A stretch of DNA of 64,000 nucleotides from Borrelia parkeri (GTDB lineage Bacteria; Spirochaetota; Spirochaetia; Borreliales; Borreliaceae): positions 124,001 to 188,000 of the forward strand of contig NZ_CP073159.1 of NCBI RefSeq assembly GCF_023035815.1, in the 5' to 3' direction. A model generated the notes under the pieces. It ran no database searches. It was given only the letters and a program-made list of their open reading frames with translations, and was not told the origin of the DNA. Of the stretch, positions 1-10,170 are shown piece by piece (the first letter of the stretch is position 1; each line of letters starts with the position of its first letter). The position numbers and the translations under genes were made by a program.

Positions 1-340
1 AGCCACTTGAAAGTTCAACTAAAATCTTGCCTTTAAGCACCTTTCTACTTGAAATATACTCATCAATCTTATCTTGAAAATTTAGAGAATCAAGTTTTGC
101 AACACTAAGAACTAATCCTAATTCTCCTCCTACTTTTGTAACTATTGCATCAAGCTTATCTCCAATACTTGGAACGGTTTCAAATTCATCGATTTTAATA
201 AAACCTTCAGATTTATAACCAATATCTATAAGCACATAATCTTTCATGACATTTATAACAACACCAGAAACACTACTACCTAGTTCTACTTTTTCAAGAA
301 CCTTTAGATAATTTTCTTGTAAATCTTCTTGATTTTCCAT
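1..340 (-). CDS. rpsA: 30S ribosomal protein S1, N-terminal part (gene continues past the left edge)
   Basis: About 113 residues are visible, starting at an ATG (complement of 338..340) preceded by a strong GAGAGGTGAGG Shine-Dalgarno. The protein begins MENQEDLQENYLKVLEKV and runs into S1-type OB-fold text (GSSVSGVVINV, DYVLIDIGYKSEGFI, GGELGLVLS). S1 binds mRNA on the small ribosomal subunit and promotes initiation. The gene lies 13 bp downstream of cmk on the same strand, a cmk-rpsA pairing common in bacteria, and is probably co-transcribed with it. The rest of the S1 repeats lies outside the window. Confidence 0.93.
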   Translation of the reverse strand, partial: MENQEDLQENYLKVLEKVELGSSVSGVVINVMKDYVLIDIGYKSEGFIKIDEFETVPSIGDKLDAIVTKVGGELGLVLSVAKLDSLNFQDKIDEYISSRKVLKGKILVELSSG

Positions 341-353
341 CCTCACCTCTCTA

Positions 354-1010
354 TCACTTTTTTTTCAAATTAAACGTCTTTATGATAATATTACATACAT
401 CATCTAAGCATTTATAGCTTGTATCAATATAAAACACTTCCTTATCCAATTTCAATTTACCATACTCTTTATTTTGATCAATCTCATCCCGTCTCTCTAG
501 TGCTTGCTCTAACTCATTTAAAGTTACATTATCACTCCTTTGATTATACCGTCTTAAAGCTCGCACTTTAACAGAAGCATCAAGATAAATCTTGACCTCA
601 GCTTCTGGAAATACTACAGTAGTAATATCTCTACCCTCTATTATATAATTATCATCCTTTAATTTAACTATTTCTCTTAATTTTTTATTAACAATATTTC
701 TAACACCTATATAAGAAGAATAAAGAGAAACTTGAAAATCTATTCTTTCATTGAAAATATGACTTATAACATTTGTACCATTAAGCAAAAAATCAACACC
801 ACTAAATTTGATATCATTTTGTGATATAAGTTCCAAAATTTTACTCTCACTAAGCAAATCATATTCGTTTAGTGAAAACCTTTGAGCAATCAAAGTTATT
901 ATCCTATAAAAATAACCAGAGCTAATAAACTTAAATCCCAATCTCATCCCCAATGCTTTTGCAATCGAGCTTTTTCCCGAAGCTGACGGGCCATCAATTG
1001 CTATTACCAT
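354..1010 (-). CDS. cmk: Cytidylate kinase
   Basis: This 218-residue protein is of usual Cmk length and phosphorylates CMP/dCMP using ATP in pyrimidine nucleotide salvage. The N-terminus MVIAIDGPSASGKSSIAKALG carries the P-loop GPSASGKSS (residues 7-15). GRDITTVVFPEAEVKIYLDAS and the Arg-rich lid RALRRYNQRS are typical of the CMP-kinase family. The ATG directly follows the TAA stop of rluB, and its GGGAG ribosome site lies inside the end of rluB, so translation is probably coupled. It leads into rpsA. Confidence 0.95.
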   Translation of the reverse strand: MVIAIDGPSASGKSSIAKALGMRLGFKFISSGYFYRIITLIAQRFSLNEYDLLSESKILELISQNDIKFSGVDFLLNGTNVISHIFNERIDFQVSLYSSYIGVRNIVNKKLREIVKLKDDNYIIEGRDITTVVFPEAEVKIYLDASVKVRALRRYNQRSDNVTLNELEQALERRDEIDQNKEYGKLKLDKEVFYIDTSYKCLDDVCNIIIKTFNLKKK

Positions 1011-1754
1011 TTAATATTCTCCCAAAATTTGTGTCTTGAATTTATTAATCTTAGCTAAAGACAAAACCTTAATTTGCCCTTCTTTTAAATCATCCAATTT
1101 AATATTACCTATTCTAATTCTGTGAATTTTCTTTAAAAAGATATTCTTACTTAAAAAAACTTTTCGAATCTCCCTATTTTTACCTTCCGTTAAAACCAAT
1201 TTAAAAGAATTATTACCAAGCATTACATAAGATTTTAACTTAAAAATTTCCCTTCCTATCTTTATTCCATGTTTAAAATTAATAAGCAAATTCTCATTAA
1301 CAGCCCTTTTTGACTCAACAAAATACTCTTTTTCAACCTTACTCCTTGGATGAACAATATTATTTGCAAACTGACCATCATTAGTAAAAAGTAAAAGCCC
1401 AGAACTTTTAAAATCAAGTCTACCAATTGAAAATAAACGTTCTTTAAATAAAGGCTGAACTAAAGATATTGCCAACTGTCTCCCCTCTGGATCAAAATTG
1501 GAACACAAATAATTTTTAGGTTTATGAAGGGCGATATAAATCTTATTTTCAACTTTACAATCCTTAAAAATAAATACCTGTTTTCTACACTCCACTCTAT
1601 CGCCTAAAAACACCTTATCTCCAAGCTTTGCAAGAGTATTGTTTATTCTAACAGAATTCTTTCTTATCAGATCTTCACAAAACCTCCTAGAACCCACACC
1701 TTTCTCTGCCAAAAAAACATGAACTCTAAGCCCCTTGCTGTTTGTATTCGTCAA
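1011..1754 (-). CDS. rluB: Pseudouridine synthase, RluB/RsuA family
   Basis: At 247 residues, it has an N-terminal S4 RNA-binding domain (about residues 9-55, LRVHVFLAEKGVGSRR onwards) and then the RsuA/RluB catalytic domain with GRLDFKSSGLLLFTNDG, whose Asp is the expected catalytic residue. It should isomerise uridine in rRNA; 23S rRNA (RluB) is the likely target, but RsuA-like specificity cannot be excluded. The start is TTG with AGGG 8 nt upstream, and the S4 domain needs this start. The first 29 bp overlap the end of scpA, so the genes form one operon with cmk downstream. Confidence 0.88.
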   Translation of the reverse strand: MTNTNSKGLRVHVFLAEKGVGSRRFCEDLIRKNSVRINNTLAKLGDKVFLGDRVECRKQVFIFKDCKVENKIYIALHKPKNYLCSNFDPEGRQLAISLVQPLFKERLFSIGRLDFKSSGLLLFTNDGQFANNIVHPRSKVEKEYFVESKRAVNENLLINFKHGIKIGREIFKLKSYVMLGNNSFKLVLTEGKNREIRKVFLSKNIFLKKIHRIRIGNIKLDDLKEGQIKVLSLAKINKFKTQILGEY

Positions 1755-2499
1755 TACTTTTTCCCTTTCTTAAAACCAATTTATCATTTACGTAAACTAA
1801 ATCTATAATATTTGACATTTTATATTCAAGGACGATTAAAAAGTAACAAAATTTATCAAAAAAGTAAAACTTATCATCCAAATTTAATAAAAATTCAAAA
1901 ATAAAATTATCCTCCTTAGTTAAAAGAGCAATGATTTTTCTTTTTTTATCAAAAATTTTAGCGTCATATATACCTAAAATAACATTGGATCTAAATTTAA
2001 TATTACGTAAAATATCATTATGCTTTTTACTTATCATACTGACTTTACGCTTAACCTTATTAAGACCTATCATATAATTTTGAACATTATCCACACTTTC
2101 AAAAAAAACACTATTTTCTCTCAAAAAAGAAGATTTAGATACATTTAAACACTTCTCATCTTTTAAATTTCGAGTTGAGGACTTGGACTTTACATATTTT
2201 TCACTGAAATTTATTAATTTTTTAACTATCTCCCTTTCAACTAACTTCTTATCTTTTAATTTTACTGGATAAAGAATTTGTGTCTTTAAATAAAGCAAAC
2301 TGGTAGAAAAAGAATAAAACTTAATTAAGTCTTTAATATCTATTTCAATACTCTCAGAAAATATCAAAAAATCTTCTATTATTTTATTTAAATTAAAAGT
2401 CTTTAAAATTTCTCTTTTATTTCTTATATAATCAAAGAAAATTTCTATTCCCCCTTTAAAATTATTACAAACAATTAAATAATCATCTAAATTTGTCAT
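1726..2499 (-). CDS. scpA: Segregation and condensation protein A (ScpA-like)
   Basis: A 257-residue protein is read from ATG at 2499 (MTNLDDYLIVCNNFKGG); an upstream in-frame start would lie inside recA. The N-terminal FKGGIEIFFDYIRNKR resembles the ScpA FEGPLDLLL-type motif, and SFSTSLLYLKTQILYPVK matches the 'LL.IKS..LLP' signature of kleisin-like ScpA proteins. ScpA bridges Smc dimers with ScpB. The sequence is divergent and Lys/Ile-rich, so the call rests on these two motifs and on the neighbourhood (ScpA genes often precede rluB). The start is one base after the recA stop, and the end overlaps rluB by 29 bp. No scpB lies between it and rluB. Confidence 0.7.
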   Translation of the reverse strand: MTNLDDYLIVCNNFKGGIEIFFDYIRNKREILKTFNLNKIIEDFLIFSESIEIDIKDLIKFYSFSTSLLYLKTQILYPVKLKDKKLVEREIVKKLINFSEKYVKSKSSTRNLKDEKCLNVSKSSFLRENSVFFESVDNVQNYMIGLNKVKRKVSMISKKHNDILRNIKFRSNVILGIYDAKIFDKKRKIIALLTKEDNFIFEFLLNLDDKFYFFDKFCYFLIVLEYKMSNIIDLVYVNDKLVLRKGKSIDEYKQQGA

Positions 2500-2500
2500 T

Positions 2501-3592
2501 CTATTCTTTATCTTTTTTAAGATTAGGTGGACCAAGTTCAATAGAATCTGGACTTAGGCCTTCAAAAATTATCTTTCTAAGTTTAATCTCAAGTTCATTA
2601 GTAAGTTCTTTTTCTTTAATGAGATAAATAATAGCACTTTCTCTACCTTGTCCTAATTTATCATCTCCTATAGAATACCAAGAACCTACTTTTTGTATCA
2701 ACTTATACTTAATCGAAGCATCTAATATACTAGCTTCACGTGAAATACCTTTCCCAAAATAAATCACCAGCTCAATTTTACGAAAAGGAGGTGCTACTTT
2801 ATTTTTCACAACCTTAACTCTTACCTTATTCCCAACAACATCATCTGCAGAACTCCCCGTTACCTGTTCAATTTTCCGAACCTCAAGACGAAGAGAAGAA
2901 TAAAATTTTAAAGCATTTCCTCCAGTAGTAGTTTCTGGATTGCCAAACATTACACCGATTTTCATTCTTAGTTGATTGATAAACATAATACAAGTCTTAG
3001 ACTTTGAAAGTATACCCGTAATCTTTCTTAAAGCCTTGCTCATTAATCTTGCTTGAAGTCCAATCTGACAATCACCCATCTCTCCATCAATCTCTGCTTG
3101 CGGCGTTAAGGCTGCAACAGAATCAATAACAATCAAATCAACTCCACCACTTCTAATTAAATATTCAGCAATCTCAAGAGCTTGTTCTCCAGTATCAGGT
3201 TGACTAAGCCAAAGTTCATCAATATTAACACCCAAAGCTTTTGCATAAACAGGATCAAGAGCATGTTCAGCATCAATAAAAGCTGCTATTCCACCATTCT
3301 TTTGAACTTCAGAAATTGCTTGAAGAGTTAAAGTGGTTTTTCCAGAAGATTCAGGGCCAAAAATTTCTATTATTCTTCCCCTTGGATATCCTCCAACACC
3401 AATTGCCTCATCAAGCAAAATAGAACCACTGGATATGCTCTCTATGCCTTTACCCACAGGAGACTCTCCCATCTTAATAAGACTTCCTTTACCAAAATCC
3501 TTCTCTATTTGAATTCTAGCAAGCTCAATAGCCTTTTCTCTATTTAATCTATCATTTAAAGAATCATCTATTTTATCTTTTAATTTCGACAT
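2501..3592 (-). CDS. recA: Recombinase RecA
   Basis: This 363-residue protein is the strand-exchange ATPase of homologous recombination. Walker A is GPESSGKT (about residues 79-86). [22 protein letters not shown] (Walker B and loop 1), the INQLR motif and [17 protein letters not shown] are diagnostic. The ATG has GAGGT 5-6 nt upstream. It sits between the GreA-fusion gene (10 bp upstream) and scpA (1 bp downstream) in a long minus-strand operon. No LexA-type operator is apparent in the 10-bp gap, so SOS-style control directly at recA is unlikely. Confidence 0.98.
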   Translation of the reverse strand: MSKLKDKIDDSLNDRLNREKAIELARIQIEKDFGKGSLIKMGESPVGKGIESISSGSILLDEAIGVGGYPRGRIIEIFGPESSGKTTLTLQAISEVQKNGGIAAFIDAEHALDPVYAKALGVNIDELWLSQPDTGEQALEIAEYLIRSGGVDLIVIDSVAALTPQAEIDGEMGDCQIGLQARLMSKALRKITGILSKSKTCIMFINQLRMKIGVMFGNPETTTGGNALKFYSSLRLEVRKIEQVTGSSADDVVGNKVRVKVVKNKVAPPFRKIELVIYFGKGISREASILDASIKYKLIQKVGSWYSIGDDKLGQGRESAIIYLIKEKELTNELEIKLRKIIFEGLSPDSIELGPPNLKKDKE

Positions 3593-3602
3593 TTTACCTC
3601 TT

Positions 3603-6305
3603 CTAATTAATTTTGGCAGGTTCTATCTTTTTAACATAGTATTGAAAATGAGTATCATTTATTACAAAATCAAGATTATCACCTTCTTTTGCATCTAACA
3701 AATTTTCTCCAAAAGGAGATTTATACGATATAATACCTTCATCAGGATTTGACTCCCAAGGTCCAAATATCAAATAAGACTCTTCCCTTTTTGTATCTTT
3801 ATTAATCATAGTAACTTTTGTTCCAAACCCAACAACAGAACTTTGAAGTTCTTTAGTATCAATAACTTTTGCAACATCTATTTCTGACATAAGAGAATTC
3901 AATCTCTTTGTTAAAAACTGTTGTCTTTCCTTTGCAGAGTGATATTCTGCATTTTCTTTTAAATCACCAAGTTCACGGGCCTTTCCAATTTCTTTAGAAT
4001 TTTCAGGTATTTCTACATCCTTTAAGTACTGCAATTCCTTTTGCTTCTTACTAAGAGAACTTAAAATAGTTAAAAATCCTATCTCGACTTTATCTCCTGA
4101 AGATTGCATTTTCTCATCTTCAAATTCAAGATCAATAAACACACTTCTTATTGCCGTTTTAATATGTAAAAGATCCTTTGGAGGAAAATCTCTTATATAA
4201 AAACAAGTCATATATATTCTTTTGGCAAGCTCCTCATCCATGACATTATTTAAAACAATACTAAGATATTTATCCTTAATTAAAAGATTCATTACCATTT
4301 TATAAATTCTCTTGTTAGCGACAGAATTATTTTTATTATTAATCTTAATAACACTATCTGTTAAGATTTTGATCAAATTTATCAATAACTCTGACTCGGA
4401 ATAATCTAAATCAAGTGAATACGAAGTATAATGCTTTAAAAGCCAAATATAAGCATCTTTATAGACTTTATAATTTTTTATGACATAGTTAAAAAGATGT
4501 GCTGTTTCTTTTATATCTTCTTTATAAAGAGAATCTATCAATTTTTTATTAACATAACAAGGAAAAAGCTGCTTATAATAAACAACCCAATCAACTAACT
4601 CATCCTTGATTAAGGATACCAACTCCTTTTTAATCTCAGCATTCAAGATTGAATCAAAAAGATCAACTATATTCTTGGAATACTCCCTTAAGAGAACCTC
4701 CAAATTAATATCCCTTTCAATATTAATCTTAAAAGCACCACCCCTCTCAGAATTTTTTAAAGATTTAAGTATTACATAAGAACTGATAACATAATGATCA
4801 ACCTTTGCAAAATTATTAACATAAATCAAAAAGTAATTAAGCATTTCCTCTTCAACATGTAAATCCTTTACAACACCACCAGCGGTACAATAGTGCATAA
4901 AAATTTCATATCTTTTATAAAAATCCTTTTCTACTTTAAATTTATCATAAATCTTTTCATTAAAATTAGAAGCTCGCTCATTATATATATAACAATCGGC
5001 TTTTCCAGATGCCATAACAAAATGAGGATTGTCTTTTAGAATTTGTTTGGCTTTTACACTCCAAGCATTCCACGCACTCTGAGTCATTAAACTTGGAACA
5101 AGTTCTCTTTTTATCCCTTTAAGATCAATTGACTTATAGCTTTTAATAATTATCCTTAAAGCCCATTCAACATCTCTCTTCAGATTCTCTACAAGCTCTT
5201 CTTTTGGCTTAATTGCCTTTAAAACTCGAATATCTTCTTTCTTAAGAGGAGATAGCGCAGATATAGCCATATCAAAACTAATAAAATGTCTTCGTTTAGA
5301 AACAAAATCAACTACAATGCCTTGTTCATTTACATCCTTAACTATTCCTACAAACCAGGTTTGATGATATACAAAATTACCCTTAGCAAAAAATAAATAT
5401 TTCTCAAAATCAGAATAAACATCAATAAAATTTTTATCCAAATTTTCAAGATCAGACTTTTCAAGATATTCTTCAATATTTTTAACATCTTTATATTTTT
5501 CTCTTAAAAAGAGAACTAAATTTTCTCTCGCTTTTTGATTTTTATTGTCAAGTTTTAAAATTCCCTTCAAAATTTCTATTGTTTCATCAATATTTTCGCT
5601 TACAGAATAATGTTCATATAAATCTTCATAAAGAACAACAACCTTTTTAAATCCGAGCTCTTTCTCAACTTTCTGAAGTATAAGAAGAAAAGAATCAAAA
5701 TCATCAGAAACATATCTGATTAATTTAGACCACACCTCTCTAATACCTGACATTTGTTTTTTATCGATAAAACGGTAAATAGCCTTTCTAAGGAAATATA
5801 TTGATTTCTGCAAATCAATATTCTCATAATGCGTAGCAAGTTGCCTTACACATACAGTATCATCAACATCAGCTTCAACAATGCGCATCCAAATACCTGG
5901 AAGTTTATCATTCTCATTATTTTGCGAATATATCTTTGCAAGCGTATAGAGTGCATGCTTATTTTCAGAAGTTAAAAGCATCTTGTGACATATATGTTCA
6001 ACAAGAGACCACTTCAAATTTTGTGAAAACAAGTCTACCACTGTAAGCAAACTCATATCATTAAGTGGCCTTCTACTATATATAAGCATTCCTGAAATAT
6101 AAAGACCAGCAATACTTTTCTTGACATCCTTTAAATGTTTACCACAAATATCTAAAGCTTCTTCTGTTAAATTTTCAGAAATTATACTATCTATTAATTC
6201 ATCCAATTCCCTTATCTTGGCAAGAGAATAATTATTAACAACTATCCTTGTCCATTTATCCTCCTGCAAGATATTATCTAATCTTTCTATAGTAATATTA
6301 GACAT
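3603..6305 (-). CDS. greA: GreA transcription elongation factor fused to a long helical/TPR-like N-terminal region
   Basis: The 900-residue protein has only about its last 158 residues as ordinary GreA. That part includes the coiled-coil tip [20 protein letters not shown] (about 777-796) with the acidic residues that help RNA polymerase cleave backtracked RNA, followed by the FKBP-like C-terminal domain ([21 protein letters not shown]). Residues 1 to about 740 are helical and repeat-like (for example [24 protein letters not shown]) and look like TPR/HAT-type solenoid. Normal GreA has about 158 residues. I recall the same length in B. burgdorferi. The start ATG has AGGAG 6 nt upstream. It is followed by recA. 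Confidence 0.9.
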   Translation of the reverse strand: MSNITIERLDNILQEDKWTRIVVNNYSLAKIRELDELIDSIISENLTEEALDICGKHLKDVKKSIAGLYISGMLIYSRRPLNDMSLLTVVDLFSQNLKWSLVEHICHKMLLTSENKHALYTLAKIYSQNNENDKLPGIWMRIVEADVDDTVCVRQLATHYENIDLQKSIYFLRKAIYRFIDKKQMSGIREVWSKLIRYVSDDFDSFLLILQKVEKELGFKKVVVLYEDLYEHYSVSENIDETIEILKGILKLDNKNQKARENLVLFLREKYKDVKNIEEYLEKSDLENLDKNFIDVYSDFEKYLFFAKGNFVYHQTWFVGIVKDVNEQGIVVDFVSKRRHFISFDMAISALSPLKKEDIRVLKAIKPKEELVENLKRDVEWALRIIIKSYKSIDLKGIKRELVPSLMTQSAWNAWSVKAKQILKDNPHFVMASGKADCYIYNERASNFNEKIYDKFKVEKDFYKRYEIFMHYCTAGGVVKDLHVEEEMLNYFLIYVNNFAKVDHYVISSYVILKSLKNSERGGAFKINIERDINLEVLLREYSKNIVDLFDSILNAEIKKELVSLIKDELVDWVVYYKQLFPCYVNKKLIDSLYKEDIKETAHLFNYVIKNYKVYKDAYIWLLKHYTSYSLDLDYSESELLINLIKILTDSVIKINNKNNSVANKRIYKMVMNLLIKDKYLSIVLNNVMDEELAKRIYMTCFYIRDFPPKDLLHIKTAIRSVFIDLEFEDEKMQSSGDKVEIGFLTILSSLSKKQKELQYLKDVEIPENSKEIGKARELGDLKENAEYHSAKERQQFLTKRLNSLMSEIDVAKVIDTKELQSSVVGFGTKVTMINKDTKREESYLIFGPWESNPDEGIISYKSPFGENLLDAKEGDNLDFVINDTHFQYYVKKIEPAKIN

Positions 6306-6341
6306 TCAACTCTCCTAATATCAATTTTATTAAAAACCAAT

Positions 6342-7286
6342 CTAATTAACATATTGCTGATATATTCCTATATCTATTTCCTTAATATAAGATAAAATTT
6401 CATCAATCCGAACACGATCTTCTTTTATCCTTACATAATGATCAATAAGCCAAAAATATTTATTAATAAGTCTTGGAAGTAATATGCTCTCATTTATTGA
6501 TCTATAAGACTTCTCCTTAAGCTCATTACGCAAACTATAAACAGACTGCTTTAAATGACCAAGTTCAATAGGTCTTAATTCTCTTTTTATATTAAAAACA
6601 CCATTTAGTGCTCCATAAACAGGTATCCACTCCTTAACAAGAGTATCAGAAATATTTCTATCACTCTTAATAGCTTCTATTAATTTAAGTATCATCTCAG
6701 ATTCAAGCGCATCTATATCTATCTTTTGGGGATTAATAAAAAAAGCCTCTCTAAATAATACCTTAGCCTCCTTAATTTCATCAATAAGGGCATAAGAATC
6801 AGCAAGTTCAGCAACTACATCTGCATTATCTTTTGCATCTCCTAAAATCTGCAAAAAAACAGTTATGGCTCTCTCATAATTACCCATTCCCTTGTAAGAC
6901 TTAGCAATCTTGATTAAAATATCTAAATTCTCTGGCTGTAATTTATATATATTTTTATATATCTCTAAACATAACTGAAATATAAAATACTTAATTGAGT
7001 TACGACCTTGAATAAAATCAAAATTCATCTTTTTTAAATATCTTCTAGCAAAATTATTCCATTCTCTTATTAAAAATTCAGCCTTCTCATAGTCTTTATC
7101 TATTCGATCAAGACTTTCAACTTGACCATTCCAATATACAGAACTTTTTAAAGCCGTTAAAATCTCAATATTATCAAAATCAAGAGAATGTGCTTCTTCT
7201 GATTTCATTAAAGCTGTCTTAAAATCACCTTTTCTGAAGCTTAAATAAATATCCTTGATTAATTCCGCGATTTTTTCTGATGACAC
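6342..7286 (-). CDS. TPR-repeat protein of unknown function
   Basis: This 314-residue soluble protein has no signal peptide. TPR-like helical pairs are visible at about residues 18-50 (GDFKTALMKSEEAHSLDFDN) and 115-190 (LKIAKSYKGMGNYERAITVF, VAELADSYALIDEIKEAKVL). The start appears to be GTG (MSSEKIAEL) with AGGA close upstream; the first in-frame ATG would cut into the repeats. It is 36 bp upstream of the GreA fusion, whose N-terminal region is also solenoid-like, so the two may work together; that is inference only. Confidence 0.75.
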   Translation of the reverse strand: MSSEKIAELIKDIYLSFRKGDFKTALMKSEEAHSLDFDNIEILTALKSSVYWNGQVESLDRIDKDYEKAEFLIREWNNFARRYLKKMNFDFIQGRNSIKYFIFQLCLEIYKNIYKLQPENLDILIKIAKSYKGMGNYERAITVFLQILGDAKDNADVVAELADSYALIDEIKEAKVLFREAFFINPQKIDIDALESEMILKLIEAIKSDRNISDTLVKEWIPVYGALNGVFNIKRELRPIELGHLKQSVYSLRNELKEKSYRSINESILLPRLINKYFWLIDHYVRIKEDRVRIDEILSYIKEIDIGIYQQYVN

Positions 7287-7466
7287 ATTCCTACCACTTT
7301 AAAATATGTATAAATCCCAAATGAGCTTCTATAATTATAACATTAATAAATTTTTAGTCAAACCGGTCTTTTTAAAACAAAAAACAATATTCTATTTATT
7401 ATTTTTTTAAGATAATATTTATATATAAAACATAAAAAATAATATCATGAGGGTAACTTCAACTTT

Positions 7467-8612
7467 ATGACAATGGAACCTAATAAACTTATTAATAAAT
7501 CTATTAGTTATTATAACTCTCACAAATATTCAGACGTAGTAAAACTTTTAGAAAAGGAAATTTTCCTTTATAAAAATTACTATTTTTATCATTATATTTT
7601 AGGAATGTCCTATCTTCGAATGGGGAATTTAGGAACTGCTCAAACATATCTAAAGAAAGCTTACACCTTAAATCCAACAGAACCAGATGTTAAGCAATCA
7701 ATTGCAATACTATTAGCAGCTCAGGGCAAAGAAGATAAGGCTATACAAATATGGCTTAAAATGATAGAAGAGAATCAAGAAATACAAAGATCAGAATTTT
7801 CCCTAGAAACCATTAGAAAAAATCCTATTCAAGGAGCACTATTCCTTAATAAAAATAAAATATATGCCAAGCTATTTCCAGAAATCAAAGTAGAAACGGG
7901 ACAAAATTTATCTAAATTAATAAGAATATTACTAACAATAGCAAGCCTTGCATTCTTATTGATAGCAATATTTTTATTCATACATTCAAAAGAAACAATT
8001 AAACTGACATTAAGTAAATCTAAGGTAAAAGAAAAAAAAGCTATTAACAATATAGCGGCATACATTGATGATATTAAAATAAATGACAAAGAAAAGATTG
8101 AAAACCATGAGGGACAATTTGTATTTATACTCACTGAAACTGAAATCAAAAATTCATTTCAAAAAATAAAAACTCACCTAAAGCAAGGCAAAGATAATTT
8201 TGCAAGAATTGAAATAAATAAAATATTAAATTCAAATGCTTCAGAATCAATTAAACTTAAAGCTAAAAATCTTGCAAGTTTTATCTCAAGACCTAATTTT
8301 ATTACATTCGACGATTATTTAGTTTTAAAAGAAATCAAAAAAAATCCATTAATTTACTCAAATGTATATGTCAAATGGGAAGGAATTGCAAACAATATTG
8401 AAAAGAAAGACAACATAACTTACTTTGACTTTTATGTAGGATATAACAAAAATGTTCTTGAAGGCATTATAACAACAAAAACAACTTTTGATATCGATAT
8501 CAATTTTAAAGATTACGTTGAAATACTAGGACAAATAGACTATGACTATAACACAAACATATTAACTCTAAATGCAATTACGATACGCAAGATAGAAAAA
8601 CAGAAGAACTAA
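7467..8612 (+). CDS. TPR protein with one membrane segment, function unknown
   Basis: In this 381-residue protein, residues about 5-105 form TPR-like repeats (YYFYHYILGMSYLRMGNLGT, AQTYLKKAYTLNPTEPDVKQ). One hydrophobic helix lies at about 150-172 (IRILLTIASLAFLLIAIFLF) and a Lys-rich region follows. The last ~100 residues are beta-rich (YVKWEGIANNIEKKD, YVEILGQIDYDYN) and resemble an OB-like fold. With no signal peptide, the TPR part is probably cytoplasmic and the C-terminal part periplasmic. The start ATG has GAGGG about 13 nt upstream; a second ATG follows two codons later. It is divergent from the TPR gene at 6342..7286. Confidence 0.72.
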   Translation: MTMEPNKLINKSISYYNSHKYSDVVKLLEKEIFLYKNYYFYHYILGMSYLRMGNLGTAQTYLKKAYTLNPTEPDVKQSIAILLAAQGKEDKAIQIWLKMIEENQEIQRSEFSLETIRKNPIQGALFLNKNKIYAKLFPEIKVETGQNLSKLIRILLTIASLAFLLIAIFLFIHSKETIKLTLSKSKVKEKKAINNIAAYIDDIKINDKEKIENHEGQFVFILTETEIKNSFQKIKTHLKQGKDNFARIEINKILNSNASESIKLKAKNLASFISRPNFITFDDYLVLKEIKKNPLIYSNVYVKWEGIANNIEKKDNITYFDFYVGYNKNVLEGIITTKTTFDIDINFKDYVEILGQIDYDYNTNILTLNAITIRKIEKQKN

Positions 8613-8657
8613 TACTTAATAAGGAATCAAAAACACTAAAGCTTAAATACATTTAAG

Positions 8658-10028
8658 TTAAAAAGGTGTGCATAAAAATTTGTCATTACCCTTAATAAAT
8701 TTTATAGCTTCATCAAAAGACAATAACAATTCTTCCTTTTTAGTCAAGTCTCTCACTTTCAACTTATCTTCTCTATATTCATCTTGACCTACAAAAATTA
8801 AAAATCTTATAGCCTTATTAAGAGCATATTCTATTTGTACCTTAATATTTTTACCCTCTTTACTCTTAGGATATACTTCACAAGCAATATTATTTATCTT
8901 AGAATAATCATGTCTTCTAAATTTATCCGCAAGTTTATAATAATAATCTTGTAAACTATCGTCTATATTAACAATTAATACTCTAGAACTGGCCTTAACC
9001 ACAAATAACTTGATATAATTAAATTTCTCAATTTCAATTATATCTTGAATTCTATCTATACCAAAAGATCCCCCAACTCCTGAAACTTTCTGCAAAGAGT
9101 TAGAAAATAAGGATAATAGATTATTATACCTTCCACCACTACAAATACTTCCCATATTAATGCCCATCATCGTAGCCTCAAATACAATCCCAGTATAATA
9201 ATCAAGCCCACGAACTATCTTAAGATTAAAATTAAAAGCATCTTGAATTCCCAATGCACTCAGATGTACAAAAACATCCTCAATTCTCTTAACAGCATCA
9301 TTGTTTTCTAAAATACCTTTTAAGGTTTTCAGTTTATCCCAAAAAGTCCCTTCTAAATTTATAAACTCCAATATCAAATCAACATGATATTCATTTATCT
9401 GTACAAGCAAATTTTCTCTAACACTTTCAATCCCTATTTTATCTAATTTATCTATATTCCTTAAAATAAAAGCGGCCTTATCCTTTAATCCCAACTTATC
9501 AATATAAGCATTCAATATACCAATATGAGAAAAATGAATAACAAACTTTCTATTAATACCTTCTATAAAATTTAAAAAAATCTCTTCAAGCCCACAATAA
9601 ACAATAGATAAAATTTCAGCATCACTACGAAAAGTATCCTCACCTACTATATCAAAATCAAATTGCATAAATTCTCTATATCTACCCCTCTGAGTATTCT
9701 CACCTCTAAATACCTTGCCTATCTGAGATCTCCTGAAAGGGAATTTAAGCTTAGATCTATTAGAAGCCATAAATCTTGCAAAAGGAACCGTTAAATCAAA
9801 ACGCATAGAAACATCTCTATCTCCGTTATCTTTAAACCGATAAGTTTGTTTTTCTACCTCATCCCCGCTTTTTCTTAAAAGAAATTCAGAATACTCAAGA
9901 ATAGGAGTATCTATTAAATCAAAATTATACGAAACAAGAACACTATATATTTGTCTTATAATATGAGTACGAATTAACGCTTCTTTTGGCAAGTAATCTC
10001 TAAAACCCTTTAAAGTTCTAACATCCAC
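8658..10028 (-). CDS. hisS: Histidyl-tRNA synthetase
   Basis: The 456-residue class II synthetase attaches histidine to tRNA-His. It shows motif 2 (FRGENTQRGRYREFMQFDFD), the histidine-binding signature RGLDYYTGIVFEA and motif 3 (GVGGSFGIDRIQD). The C-terminal anticodon-binding domain starts at about residue 340. The start is GTG (MDVRTLKGFRDYLP) with GAGG 10 nt upstream; no in-frame ATG is nearby. It converges with the gene at 7467..8612, leaving 45 bp that hold a weak A/T hairpin at 8642..8657. Confidence 0.97.
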   Translation of the reverse strand: MDVRTLKGFRDYLPKEALIRTHIIRQIYSVLVSYNFDLIDTPILEYSEFLLRKSGDEVEKQTYRFKDNGDRDVSMRFDLTVPFARFMASNRSKLKFPFRRSQIGKVFRGENTQRGRYREFMQFDFDIVGEDTFRSDAEILSIVYCGLEEIFLNFIEGINRKFVIHFSHIGILNAYIDKLGLKDKAAFILRNIDKLDKIGIESVRENLLVQINEYHVDLILEFINLEGTFWDKLKTLKGILENNDAVKRIEDVFVHLSALGIQDAFNFNLKIVRGLDYYTGIVFEATMMGINMGSICSGGRYNNLLSLFSNSLQKVSGVGGSFGIDRIQDIIEIEKFNYIKLFVVKASSRVLIVNIDDSLQDYYYKLADKFRRHDYSKINNIACEVYPKSKEGKNIKVQIEYALNKAIRFLIFVGQDEYREDKLKVRDLTKKEELLLSFDEAIKFIKGNDKFLCTPF

Positions 10029-10142
10029 TATATTTAAACCTCTATTAATTTCAAATTTAATCTTTTCATAATATAATATTATAAATATGAAAAAAAATTA
10101 ATCAAACACTAATACTAAAATCATCAACTGTCAAATATTTAC

Positions 10143-10148
10143 TATAAT
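10143..10148 (+). promoter_or_regulatory. -10 box candidate for the penicillin-binding protein gene
   Basis: A consensus TATAAT lies 22 bp before the ATG, followed by AAGGAG at 10151..10156. No good -35 box is seen at 16-18 bp spacing, so this is only a candidate. Confidence 0.4.
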
Positions 10149-10170
10149 ATAAGGAGCATTTAAATATTTA

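Noticed and set aside
7829..8149. 106-codon open frame on the minus strand inside the 7467..8612 gene
   Set aside because: It lies entirely within a better-supported gene, has no ribosome site or recognisable domain, and is the expected reverse shadow in A/T-rich sequence.
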